A stretch of 64,000 nt of DNA, from assembly GCA_964355675.1 (NCBI GenBank), contig CAYHEC010000015.1:1-64000 (forward strand). Reading direction: 5' to 3'. Source of the DNA: CAMBDS01 sp964355675. GTDB lineage: Bacteria; Electryoneota; AABM5-125-24; Hatepunaeales; Hatepunaeaceae. Positions 52,636 to 61,482 of the stretch are shown here, one piece after another. Below the pieces are notes generated by a model. The model had not been told where the DNA came from. It made no database searches and saw only the letters and a list, made by a program, of their open reading frames with translations. Numbering within the stretch: position 1 is the stretch's first letter; the number at the start of each line of letters is the position of its first letter. The position numbers and the translations under genes were made by a program.

Positions 52636-55600
52636 ATGTGGTTGACTCGTCTTGCCCTTAAGTACCCCGTTTCCACTTTTCTCTTCGCGGTCACTCTCGT
52701 CGTGCTCGGTTATGTGGCGTTCACACAACTCGAGGTCGATATGCTTCCAAACATATCGATCCCGGTTGTCAGCGTTTCCGCCAACTATCCCGGCGCAGGA
52801 CCACTTGATATGGAGCAATCCATCACTCTTCCTTTGGAGCGAGCTGTCAGTTCTGTTAATGAGGTGAACTTCGTCGAATCCACCACTCGAGAAGGTAATT
52901 CCCGCGTAAGGATAAATTTCAACTGGGGCGCTAACGTTGACGTAGGGATGATTGATGTAGTTCAACGTATCAATCGCATAGCCAATCAGTTGCCCGAGGG
53001 TGCCGGTACACCAACAGTCTCCCGCTTCGACATCACTTCGCGTCCCATCTGTCAGGTAACCGTATCCGCCGAAATGGATGAGCGAGATCTCTATGATCTT
53101 GCTTATAACATTATTGCTCCCCAGATCGAACATCAGACCGGAGTCGCTTCGGCAAGTGTCAGCGGTGGCAGAGTGCGAGAGATCCACGTCATACTGGACC
53201 GCAACCGTCTGTTAGCGCTACAGATGCCAGTTCAAACTGTCCTGTCAACGATTGCCAGCTCCAATCTCTTGATACCTTCCGGGAGCATGAAAACTTCGGG
53301 GCTCGACTTCTCCCTTACCACTGAGAGCCGCTTCAACCTGATCGAACCCATAGAGAACATCATCCTTCGATCAACCGGCGGCGTCCCTGTCCGCATTCGT
53401 GATGTTGGAAGCGTGGAAGACAGCTATCAGGACGAGACCCAGATCATCCGCATCAATGGAAAGACCGGCATTTCCATCCAAGTCATCAAGCTTGCCAGTG
53501 CCAATACGATTGAAGTAGTCGATAATATCGTCAGTGCATTGCCCAAACTAACCGGCGTGCCGGATAACGTCAAGCTCGACCTCGCATTCGACCAGTCGGT
53601 CTATATCCGCAAGACCATCAATGGTCTGTTGCATGAGGCTCTCATCGGCGCAGTACTCGCCATCATCATCATCCTCGTCTTTTTAAGAAATGTCAAAGGT
53701 ACGACGATCATCATGGTCGCCATTCCACTCGCATTCATGTTCACTTTCATCTGGTTTCGATTCACTGGATTGACTTTGAACATCATGACCTTCGGCGGGC
53801 TCGCACTTGCGGTCGGAAGACTGGTGGACGACTCCATCGTGGAATTGGAAGCCATATCGCGGCACTACAACTACCGCAGTCCGGGTCAGACTAAGCTTCA
53901 GGCTACACTCGAGGCCGCTGGGGAGGTCGCCTCACCTATCTTTATCTCGACGCTCAGCACTGTCATCGTCTTTCTTCCGATAATCTTCCTTACCGGCATC
54001 ACTAAATTGATGTTTATGCCTTTGACTGCGACAATTGCAATAGCGCTTTTCGGATCATTCTTTGTATCGCGAACTGTCACACCGTTAATGTGTCTTAAGT
54101 ACTTACCTGCAGAGAAAAAGATCGATTTCACCTCCAGACGCCTCCCTGATCGGACACGAGTATTTTTCTTCAACATGATTGAGGGGCTGGATCGCTGGTA
54201 CGAACGCAAGCTGACTTGGGCGCTCGATCACCGGCGGATTGTTATCGGGTCTATTGTCGCCTTCACAATTGTATCGGGGGGACTTTTTAAATTTATTGGG
54301 ACTGAGTTTTTCCCCGATCAGGACGAAGGTGTGTTCAACGTGAATATCAAAATGCCAGTTGGGACCCGAGTCGAGGAAACACAAAAGAAAGTCGAACTGG
54401 TGCAAGCGATCATAATAGAAAATGTCCCTGAAATTCGAACTATTATGTCGGACGCTGGCGTTTCATTGACTGGTGGAGGTGGAGGCGGACGAGGTAACTC
54501 CGGCGGGCATCAAGGATCGATCAATGTAGGTCTCGTCGATGTCGATAAGAGGTCGCGGTCCGTTTTCGACATTGTACGTGATCTTAGACCTAAACTAAGC
54601 AAAATCGTCGGTCCGGAGGTGACGATACGTCAAACCGGATTCCTCCGTTTTTTGATGAATTTTGGCAGCTCTGCGCCGATCAGTATCGAAGTTCGAGGTT
54701 TCGATCTTGATAGTGGTATGAAACTGGCTAAACAAGTTTCCGACGTCGTGCGTTCCACACCGGGCGCCACGGACGTGCAAATTTCTCGCGACGACAACCT
54801 TCCGGAACTGCGCGTCAAAATCGACCGACAGAAAGCAGGGGTACTCGGTCTGAACATCGGCCAGATCGCCAACACGATCAACACCTGCATCAACGGTTCG
54901 GTACCGTCACTCTACTCAGATCCAGTCACCGGGAATCAGTATAACATCCTCGTCAGGTTTGAGGAGAGTTTCAGATCTCGCATTGAAGATATCGAGAAAA
55001 TAGTTTTAACGACTTCTGATGGTAAAACAGTGCTATTGGGTAATGTCGCCTCAATCGAACGCACTAACGCTCCTGTTCAGATTCAACGCAAGTATCAACA
55101 GCGGTTCATCGAGATCCAAGCCAACGCAACTGACCGGCCATTGGGGGACGTCGCTTCAGACATTCGGTTGCGACTCGATTCACTTACAGTACCGGCCGGT
55201 TTTGAGCTTTACATTGGGGGTAATGTCGAGCAACAACAGAAAGCCTTCAAGGATTTATTGCTGGCTTTTGCCCTGGCGATATTGTTGGTTTATGTAGTAA
55301 TGGCATCTCAGTTCCAGTCTCTTCTCGACCCGTTCATAATCATGTTCACTGTCCCGCTCGGAATGGTGGGAGTTCTCTGGGCACTATTTTTAACCGGTGT
55401 TACCCTTTCGGTCACCTCGTTTCAAGGTATTATTGTCATGGTTGGAATCGTCGTTTCGAATGGCGTACTGCTGGTTGACTACACCAATCGCTTGCGTATG
55501 AAAGGCGTATCACTCAACGATGCGGTCCGTTTGGCGGGAGTCACCCGGCTTAAGCCGATCCTGATGACCTCGCTGGCGACGATTCTGGGATTAATTCCTA

Positions 55601-55764
55601 TGGCGGTTGGCATGGGTGGTGAAAAGACTCAAGCCCCACTCGCGCTTGCAGTAATTGGTGGGTTGACCGTTTCGACTGCGCTGACGCTTTTCTTTGTACC
55701 GGTTCTATACACTATTTTCGAACAAAGACTGAAAACAGAAGGCGATATAGTTGAAGTTGACTAA
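52636..55764 (+). CDS. RND multidrug efflux transporter (AcrB/MexB family)
   Basis: 1042 residues, full length. N-terminal RND mark FAVTLVVLGYVAFTQLEVDMLPNIS, transmembrane block near 335-500 with ALIGAVLAIIIILVFLRN, the proton-relay segment GLALAVGRLVDDSIVELE, and FISTLSTVIVFLPIIFLTG, then the second half with AILLVYVVMASQFQSLLDPF, GIVVSNGVLLVDYTNR. A Gly-rich insert (TGGGGGGRGNSGGH) lies near residue 615 in the second periplasmic loop. Substrate unknown. Confidence 0.95.
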   Translation: MWLTRLALKYPVSTFLFAVTLVVLGYVAFTQLEVDMLPNISIPVVSVSANYPGAGPLDMEQSITLPLERAVSSVNEVNFVESTTREGNSRVRINFNWGANVDVGMIDVVQRINRIANQLPEGAGTPTVSRFDITSRPICQVTVSAEMDERDLYDLAYNIIAPQIEHQTGVASASVSGGRVREIHVILDRNRLLALQMPVQTVLSTIASSNLLIPSGSMKTSGLDFSLTTESRFNLIEPIENIILRSTGGVPVRIRDVGSVEDSYQDETQIIRINGKTGISIQVIKLASANTIEVVDNIVSALPKLTGVPDNVKLDLAFDQSVYIRKTINGLLHEALIGAVLAIIIILVFLRNVKGTTIIMVAIPLAFMFTFIWFRFTGLTLNIMTFGGLALAVGRLVDDSIVELEAISRHYNYRSPGQTKLQATLEAAGEVASPIFISTLSTVIVFLPIIFLTGITKLMFMPLTATIAIALFGSFFVSRTVTPLMCLKYLPAEKKIDFTSRRLPDRTRVFFFNMIEGLDRWYERKLTWALDHRRIVIGSIVAFTIVSGGLFKFIGTEFFPDQDEGVFNVNIKMPVGTRVEETQKKVELVQAIIIENVPEIRTIMSDAGVSLTGGGGGGRGNSGGHQGSINVGLVDVDKRSRSVFDIVRDLRPKLSKIVGPEVTIRQTGFLRFLMNFGSSAPISIEVRGFDLDSGMKLAKQVSDVVRSTPGATDVQISRDDNLPELRVKIDRQKAGVLGLNIGQIANTINTCINGSVPSLYSDPVTGNQYNILVRFEESFRSRIEDIEKIVLTTSDGKTVLLGNVASIERTNAPVQIQRKYQQRFIEIQANATDRPLGDVASDIRLRLDSLTVPAGFELYIGGNVEQQQKAFKDLLLAFALAILLVYVVMASQFQSLLDPFIIMFTVPLGMVGVLWALFLTGVTLSVTSFQGIIVMVGIVVSNGVLLVDYTNRLRMKGVSLNDAVRLAGVTRLKPILMTSLATILGLIPMAVGMGGEKTQAPLALAVIGGLTVSTALTLFFVPVLYTIFEQRLKTEGDIVEVD

Positions 55765-56036
55765 ATAAATTAACTCACTTCCCGATAGTGCTCGCGTGGA
55801 TCGATTTCCAAATCGACCGCCCATAACGGCGGGTTTGGAATCCCACCCCAAGCTCTGCTTAAGTTTTTGTGACTCGACACTACCAATATCTCTCAACTCA
55901 TTATACATTTTTCAATCACATTATTTTGATTTTTCTCAATCTTGCATTTTATCTACTGAGATTTTTACTTATCTTTCTTGCCTGTTGCTTCCCGAAGAGA
56001 CTCTCTATCTTAAAAGTAACTTAACGAGGTCTATCT

Positions 56037-56708
56037 TTGCCCACAGATACGATAGATTCAATTATTCGTGATCTACTTGATCGTCATCGACACGAAAAGA
56101 ATAACCCAGCCGAATTCAAAGAAAAAATGCTGGCTATGGGTTCGGAAGGTGGTCGATTCGTCGAGACAATTGTGCGAAGTATCAAGCCCAGAAGGGGACT
56201 TGAAATCGGTACTTCGTCGGGATTCTCAGCTCTTTGTGCAATGAAAGGAGCCATGGATGCATACGCCAATCCTTCTTTGTGCCCATTTCAATTAATAACC
56301 GTTGACTTCGATCCAGCCAAAGCCGCTTGGGCACGTGACAACTTCCAAAAAGCAGGCGTTGGCGGAAAAATTAAAATCCTTATCCAGGATGCCCTCGAAG
56401 CCGCACAAGGCGTAGAAGGACCATTTGATTATGTGCTTCTCGACGCAAGCAAGGCACAAACTTTGCCCATTTTAAAGGTCTTGCTTTCGAAACTCTCACC
56501 CGGGGCGATTATCCTTACTGACAACATGTTGACACACGAAGATGAATTGCGGGAATTCGCCCAATTCGTCCGTCATCACCCCGATCTGAGTTCAGCCATG
56601 CACCCAATCGGAAACGGAATCGAAGTCACAATCAAGCTGACAGACCGATTGTCAGATGAAGTTGTATTGGGTGATTCATTTGAAAAATTAAAGAGAGTCA
56701 ATATATGA
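56037..56708 (+). CDS. SAM-dependent O-methyltransferase
   Basis: 223 residues from TTG 56037, with CGAGGT upstream. The Rossmann SAM motif GLEIGTSSGFSALCAMKG near residues 54-71, acidic tip in ITVDFDP, and the cation-binding DYVLLDAS and TDNMLTHEDE are those of catechol/caffeoyl-CoA type O-methyltransferases. Substrate not known. Overlaps the SRPBCC gene by ATGA (56705-56708). Confidence 0.85.
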   Translation: MPTDTIDSIIRDLLDRHRHEKNNPAEFKEKMLAMGSEGGRFVETIVRSIKPRRGLEIGTSSGFSALCAMKGAMDAYANPSLCPFQLITVDFDPAKAAWARDNFQKAGVGGKIKILIQDALEAAQGVEGPFDYVLLDASKAQTLPILKVLLSKLSPGAIILTDNMLTHEDELREFAQFVRHHPDLSSAMHPIGNGIEVTIKLTDRLSDEVVLGDSFEKLKRVNI

Positions 56709-57136
56709 ACTGGAGCTATTCGGGTAAAATCTTTCTGCCCCTGTTTCCCGAACAGGTTTATCCACTTCTTACGACAATGAATGGTCTTAAAAAATGGTTT
56801 GTACGCAGATCTCAAATCGACTTCCGTCCCGGCGGACGAATGATTTTGACCTTTGCCAAGAACGATACAATCCTCGCGCGAATAACAAAAATAACTCCCA
56901 ATGAGTTATTCTGTTTCGAATGGCCTCTCGACGATGTACATCCAGTGACACAAGTGGAAATCAAGCTCGAAATATTGGGCAAAGGCACAATGCTGACATT
57001 GACCGATGGAGAATTCGAGGCCGATCTGAAAAATGCCGCGCACTTTCAGGCAATCGTGCAAGGTTGGTCGGGCTATCTCTGGAATTTGAAATCCATTGCC
57101 GTATTCGGGAATGACTTGCGGAACGAGTGGGAGTAG
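56705..57136 (+). CDS. SRPBCC (AHSA1/START-like) protein
   Basis: 143 residues. SGKIFLPLFPEQVYPLLTTMNGLKKWF at the start, FRPGGRMILTF in the middle and a C-terminal long helix (FQAIVQGWSGYLWNLKS) follow the AHSA1 pattern of the helix-grip fold. These proteins bind hydrophobic ligands or assist chaperones. Translationally coupled to the methyltransferase. Confidence 0.8.
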   Translation: MNWSYSGKIFLPLFPEQVYPLLTTMNGLKKWFVRRSQIDFRPGGRMILTFAKNDTILARITKITPNELFCFEWPLDDVHPVTQVEIKLEILGKGTMLTLTDGEFEADLKNAAHFQAIVQGWSGYLWNLKSIAVFGNDLRNEWE

Positions 57137-57142
57137 GAGGGA

Positions 57143-57170
57143 AATGCAGCATTTAGAATGCAGAATGAAG
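57143..57170 (+). repeat. Heptamer repeat after the SRPBCC gene
   Basis: AATGCAG, CATTTAG, AATGCAG, AATGAAG: four 7-mers starting six bases after the stop codon. Confidence 0.55.
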
Positions 57171-57221
57171 AGTTGGCGCTTCGCAGTCATACGGGGGACG
57201 TGCTAACAGCGTAGCAAATCA

Positions 57222-57255
57222 GCAAGCCGTCAACCATAAAAGGTTGACGGCTTGC
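57222..57255 (+). terminator. Terminator hairpin, GTCAACC core
   Basis: GCAAGCCGTCAACC-ATAAA-AGGTTGACGGCTTGC, a 14-bp stem, ending the methyltransferase-SRPBCC transcript. Confidence 0.7.
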
Positions 57256-57291
57256 GATTCATCCTATTTCTCAGATCACTTTAAGTAGTAC

Positions 57292-57382
57292 TTGGAGAGC
57301 GGCTTTTCCAGCCGCTCTTTCCCGCACTTGTTGGGCTTTCACACCGATTAGAACGGCTTGAAAAGCCGCTCTCCTAACACCA
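57292..57382. repeat. Nested palindromic element without a clear TIR
   Basis: GGAGAGCGGCTTTTC (57295-57309) is inverted near 57361-57375 (GAAAAGCCGCTCTCC), and the left arm is itself a hairpin AGAGCGGCTTTTCCAGCCGCTCT. Between genes, 190 bases upstream of the glycosyltransferase. Confidence 0.6.
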
Positions 57383-57569
57383 CTACTACCTACCCCCTGA
57401 AAAACACATAATTATAATGAAATATTTTATGTTATTGATATTATAAATACTATGTATGGCATAATCATTGCTAAGCTTGTGACTGGGCGACAATTCTTCC
57501 TTATTGTCGGCAATATCTTCCCATATTTCTTTAACTTACCTTCAATTCCAAAATATCGTATAACCCTGC

Positions 57570-58682
57570 ATGGAAATAAAACTTCCGAATATACCCGTGT
57601 CTCATTCCAAGAAGGAGACCAAACTCCCCGTAAAAAAAATCGTTGCTGTCTATTCAATTTCTCCAGAGTACTTCGCTTGTCCGTATATACGGATATGGAG
57701 CCCGATGTCTGGATCGACCGAATTCGACGCAGTGGGTGGATGTTGCATTGGACGAGGCGGTTTATTGAGATACAGTTCCAGACTCGCACAGGTTTCTGAC
57801 GTTATCATTCTTCAACGCGAATTTCCCAGCTATGTCAAAGCAACGGAAGATATACTCGAAATCGCGGAGAGCCGTGGGATCCCGGTATTGCTCGAATCCG
57901 ATGATGATCTGGTCAACCTCCCCGATGAACATCCCGCGGCGGCAATTTCTGCCGAGCTCCGAACAAACCTTGAACGAGTTGCTCACCGCCTTAGCGGGTT
58001 TATTGTCTCAACCAACCATCTTGCCACTTTATTCAAAAAATACGACAAACCGATCTATGTAGTCCCTAATTTCATAGATGATCGATTATGGCAGATGCCG
58101 CCACTTAAGCGCGATCCTAACATTATGATTATTGGTTATATGGGGACGCCAACGCATAGAGAGGATCTTGACTGTGCTATCCCATCAATTAAGAAGATTT
58201 TGCATAAATATCAAGGCAAAGTCGAATTCTGGTTGTGGGGTGACCTCCCCATACCGCTTCGTCAGACAAAAGGAGTCAGGTTGATAGCCGGATTGAATGT
58301 TAATTATCCGGAATTTGTTACAAATTTTACATTTACTAGGCCGGACATCGCCATCGCGCCTTTGCGGGACGTCCCCTTTAACTACTCGAAAAGCGCGATC
58401 AAATATTTTGAATATTCAGTTTCACGGATTCCGGGTATTTATTCAAAAGTAGGTCCCTACGCTCATGCTGTCGAAAATGGGAAGACGGGATTATTGGTTG
58501 AAAATAGTGAATCGGCTTGGACCAACGCGCTGGAGAGTCTGCTTCAAGATCCCTCACTCCGCAATCGAATCGGTGGAACGGCAAGGATAACCGTAATGCG
58601 GGATCATTCGCTGGCTAATAAGGGTAGTACTTTGTCAGATAAGCTTCTGGAAATTGTGAACAATTCTAAATCAAATAATTGA
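57570..58682 (+). CDS. Glycosyltransferase, GT4-like (first of a tandem pair)
   Basis: 370 residues, no membrane segment. The Rossmann halves are those of GT-B enzymes. Marks: KKIVAVYSISPEYFACPYIR, LLESDDDLVNLPDEHP, FIVSTNHLATLFKKYDKPIYVVPNFIDD, and the donor domain IIGYMGTPTHREDLDCAI, with FEYSVSRIPGIYSKVGPYAHAVENGKTGLLV, where the E near the end is the usual nucleotide-sugar contact. ATG 57570 lacks a clear ribosome-binding site. Very similar to the next gene over the whole length, so the two arose by tandem duplication. Sugar and acceptor unknown. Confidence 0.85.
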   Translation: MEIKLPNIPVSHSKKETKLPVKKIVAVYSISPEYFACPYIRIWSPMSGSTEFDAVGGCCIGRGGLLRYSSRLAQVSDVIILQREFPSYVKATEDILEIAESRGIPVLLESDDDLVNLPDEHPAAAISAELRTNLERVAHRLSGFIVSTNHLATLFKKYDKPIYVVPNFIDDRLWQMPPLKRDPNIMIIGYMGTPTHREDLDCAIPSIKKILHKYQGKVEFWLWGDLPIPLRQTKGVRLIAGLNVNYPEFVTNFTFTRPDIAIAPLRDVPFNYSKSAIKYFEYSVSRIPGIYSKVGPYAHAVENGKTGLLVENSESAWTNALESLLQDPSLRNRIGGTARITVMRDHSLANKGSTLSDKLLEIVNNSKSNN

Positions 58683-58711
58683 TTAACTATTATATTTCAC
58701 AGCACTAAACA

Positions 58712-59782
58712 ATGATCCATCTGCCTGATAAGAAGGTCGTCGCGATCTATTCAAGCGATCCGGAGTACTTTGCTTGCCCCTATATTCGCATCTGGAGTCC
58801 GATGTCAGTATCGAGCGAATTCGAAGCATTCAGCGGGTGCAGAGTCGATGGGAACGGGATAAAGTGCAACACAAAACTCGTTCATGATGCAGATATAGTC
58901 ATTCTTCAACGGGATTTTCCAAGCCATGTCGAGGCTGTGCATAGAATACTCACTATCGCAAAGGAGCGCGGTGTGCCCGTTGTTCTGGAATCCGATGACG
59001 ATTTGATAAATCTTCCCAAAGAGCACCCAGCATCGCCAATTTCTGTTGGCCTCCAGTCGGGATTGGAGTCATCGGCACACCTTTTAAGTGGTTTCATTGT
59101 TTCAACTGAACACCTCGCCTCGATCTTTAAGAAATACGGCAAACCGGTCTATGTAGTTCCAAATTTTATCGATGACCGTTTATGGCAATTGACTCCTCTC
59201 AAACGTGATCCTGAACTATTGGTAATTGGATATATGGGCACGCCTACTCATAAAGAGGATCTTGACTGTGCCATCCCTGCACTGAAAAAACTGTTGCACA
59301 AGTATCAAGGAAAGTTAGAACTCTGGCTCTGGGGCGCTTTGCCAGAAGATCTTCGTCAGAATCCGGGAGTCAAGCTGGTGGCGGGCTTAAATGTCAATTA
59401 TCCGCAATTTGCGGCTGACTTCATTTCCAATCGACCGGACATTGCTATTGCTCCCTTGCGGGACGTCCCCTTCAACTACTCAAAGAGTGCGATCAAATTC
59501 TTCGAGTACTCATTGTTGCGCATCCCAGGAGTCTATTCCAAGGTCGGACCTTATGCTACAGTAGTGGAGGATGGAAAGACAGGAATTTTAGTTAATAACA
59601 ACTTTTCAGCATGGATGGAAGCTCTTGAAAGCCTGATAACCGAACCATCGCTTCGCAGTCGGATTGGGGGGAGCGCGAGGATTAGTGTTATCCGGAATCA
59701 TTCGCTTTCTAACAAAGGAAGCGCTCTCTCGAATGTTCTATCGGAATTTATTCAATATTCTGCATCAAATTGCGGCTGTTGA
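58712..59782 (+). CDS. Glycosyltransferase, GT4-like (second of a tandem pair)
   Basis: 356 residues, closely similar to its neighbour (EYFACPYIRIWSPMS, VVPNFIDDRLWQ, GYMGTPTHKEDLDCAIPALKKLL, APLRDVPFNYSKSAIKFFEYS). The two differ most at the ends and in the acceptor-binding N-terminal third, which could mean different acceptors. The last residues (SNCGC) and the TGA stop come from the left end of a TIR element (GGCTGTTGAAAAAGTC): the first copy reads SKSNN instead. So an insertion seems to have replaced the original C-terminal codons without harming the fold. 29 bases separate the two genes. Confidence 0.85.
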   Translation: MIHLPDKKVVAIYSSDPEYFACPYIRIWSPMSVSSEFEAFSGCRVDGNGIKCNTKLVHDADIVILQRDFPSHVEAVHRILTIAKERGVPVVLESDDDLINLPKEHPASPISVGLQSGLESSAHLLSGFIVSTEHLASIFKKYGKPVYVVPNFIDDRLWQLTPLKRDPELLVIGYMGTPTHKEDLDCAIPALKKLLHKYQGKLELWLWGALPEDLRQNPGVKLVAGLNVNYPQFAADFISNRPDIAIAPLRDVPFNYSKSAIKFFEYSLLRIPGVYSKVGPYATVVEDGKTGILVNNNFSAWMEALESLITEPSLRSRIGGSARISVIRNHSLSNKGSALSNVLSEFIQYSASNCGC

Positions 59783-59900
59783 AAAAGTCTCAAGCGAGGC
59801 CAAGCGGACGCCCTCGTCCGCTCTCACTTAAAGCACAAACAGCCGGCGCGCGGGGGCGTAAGCCTGGCCGAATAAGGAGTTTTCAGATTTTTTCAACAGA
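59774..59900. repeat. 127-bp TIR-bounded element at a gene end
   Basis: Left end CTGTTGAAAAAGTCT; the right end, reverse complemented, is CTGTTGAAAAAATCT, 14 of 15 matching, the best terminal pair in the window. Inside, GCGGACGCCCTCGTCCGC (59804-59821) and a centre CACTTAAAGCACAA (59825-59838). It overlaps the last codons of the glycosyltransferase. Confidence 0.8.
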
Positions 59901-59907
59901 ATCAGAT

Positions 59908-60192
59908 TCAGACAACCAGATCGGCATACTCAGAATTCTTCTTGATAAATGATTCGACGTAAGAACATTGGGGGTTGACCTTTAATCCATCGGCGCGAGC
60001 CGCATCAAGAGCGTGTCTGGTAATGATGCCAGCGAGTCCGCGACCACGAAGTTCATCAGGTGTTCCAGTATGGGTGAAAGTGATAACATCTTTGCTAAGA
60101 ATGTATTCCAACACGGCTATTTTGCCATCGACCGCGATTTCGTATCGACTGGACGCCGAATTATTGACGACAATTAGATTACCGTCTGACAA
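59908..60192 (-). CDS. GNAT-like acetyltransferase, short form
   Basis: 94 residues from TTG 60192, with AAGGAG seven bases upstream. It has the YjdJ/GCN5-like pattern of small yeast-type acetyltransferases: SRYEIAVDGKIAVLEYILS, FTHTGTPDELRGRGLAGIITRHALDAARADG, and NPQCSYVESFIKKNSEYADL. The R-G-R-G-L-A pyrophosphate loop binds acetyl-CoA. Substrate unknown. It converges with the glycosyltransferase/element end. Confidence 0.8.
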   Translation of the reverse strand: MSDGNLIVVNNSASSRYEIAVDGKIAVLEYILSKDVITFTHTGTPDELRGRGLAGIITRHALDAARADGLKVNPQCSYVESFIKKNSEYADLVV

Positions 60193-60233
60193 ATTAATTC
60201 TCCTTACAATTTGGGTTGATTTATAACTGCCAG

Positions 60234-61133
60234 TTATTTTAGAAATGTTCCGTTATTCAGCTCACGAAATGCCTGCCTGAGTTGTTCCTCGGTGTTCATG
60301 ACAATTGGCCCGTGCCATGCGACAGGCTCCTCAAGTGGTTTGCCGGATATTAGAAGGAAGCGAACACCATCCTCGCCTGCTTGAACGATTACTTCGTCAC
60401 CTCGGTCGAACAATACAAGCGATCTATTGTCAGCATCTGTAAGGGGTAATAATTCGATTCCTCGAGCGCCTTCAGTCGGTACAGGGCGGGGTGAGGAAGC
60501 ATCCTGAAACTTACCTGACCCAGCGAAAATATAGGCAAAGGCATGCCTCATGGTCTCGACTGGAAGGATTTTTCTCTTACCCGGAGGTATCGAAACATCG
60601 ATATATGTCGGATCAGCAACTATTCCTTCCACAGGTCCTCTTTTACCCCAAAATCTTCCGCAGATAATGCGCGTTCGCGTCCCATCATCATCGATGACTT
60701 CCGGTATATCTGTTGATTTAATTTCCTGATAGCGCGGATCTGTCATTTTTAGTGCCGCAGGAAGATTTGCCCACAATTGGAAGCCGTGCATTTTCCCCAT
60801 CTCATCACCTTTGGGCATCTCCTGATGAATGATCCCGCTTCCAGCAGTCATCCACTGAATGTCGCCAGTTGAAATCGCCCCTTGATTTCCCATGCTGTCT
60901 CCATGGTCAACAGATCCAGCAAGAACGTAGGTGATTGTCTCGATCCCGCGATGGGGATGCCACGGAAAACCGGCACTGTAATCAGCCGGATGATCGCCAC
61001 GGAAATCATCGAACAGAAGGAATGGGTCGAAATCGGTTGTATTGCCAAAACCGAAAGCACGGTGAAGCCTGACTCCAGCGCCTTCTAACGTCGGCGTTGC
61101 CTGGCTGATTCTTTTTACGGGTCGAATTGACAT
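60234..61133 (-). CDS. Pirin family protein
   Basis: 299 residues. First cupin with the metal site FPWHPHRGIETITYVLAGSV (His pair near residues 57-59) and HQEM near 105; second cupin follows with GSGKFQDAS. N-terminal FDPFLLFDDFRGDHPADYSAG is diagnostic. Some pirins are quercetinases or redox regulators; the role here is not defined. A weak promoter with perfect TATAAT (61156-61151) lies 20 bases upstream of the ATG. Confidence 0.92.
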   Translation of the reverse strand: MSIRPVKRISQATPTLEGAGVRLHRAFGFGNTTDFDPFLLFDDFRGDHPADYSAGFPWHPHRGIETITYVLAGSVDHGDSMGNQGAISTGDIQWMTAGSGIIHQEMPKGDEMGKMHGFQLWANLPAALKMTDPRYQEIKSTDIPEVIDDDGTRTRIICGRFWGKRGPVEGIVADPTYIDVSIPPGKRKILPVETMRHAFAYIFAGSGKFQDASSPRPVPTEGARGIELLPLTDADNRSLVLFDRGDEVIVQAGEDGVRFLLISGKPLEEPVAWHGPIVMNTEEQLRQAFRELNNGTFLK

Positions 61134-61482
61134 GGAATTATTTGAACTGAATTATAGAAAGATTTTTAAATTAGACAGACTCTCGCACGATTCGATACTA
61201 TTGTCCTGTCACGGTGGTAATGTCGCACAGCTCGAGTAGCGGCGACTTCAGTCACAGTACCGAAGGGCAAATAATTCGCCCCTTCTGTCAGTGTTTGTAT
61301 GAGATGACATACTTTAGAAACACTGCATTGGTAGTACGAGAAATTTTCAGTAAGTGAGGGATGGGCGTCACGATAAAGTGAGGTTGATCTACAAAAGTAA
61401 GATAATAAAACAGGGCTGTTCCATTTAACTGGAACAGCCCTGTATTTCATTCCGGACAAATCAACAATCTATACCCGATAAA
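61134..61482. other. Intergenic region with a repeat fragment and terminator
   Basis: Contains a GCGGCGACTTCAGTC...GGGCAAATAATTCGCCCC fragment of the palindromic family (61232-61280) and the terminator at 61410-61443. No gene seen. Confidence 0.5.
61410..61443 (-). terminator. Intrinsic terminator
   Basis: ACAGGGCTGTTCC-ATTTAACT-GGAACAGCCCTGT, 13-bp perfect stem, followed in the minus direction by TTTTATTATC; ends the secreted-protein gene. Confidence 0.8.
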
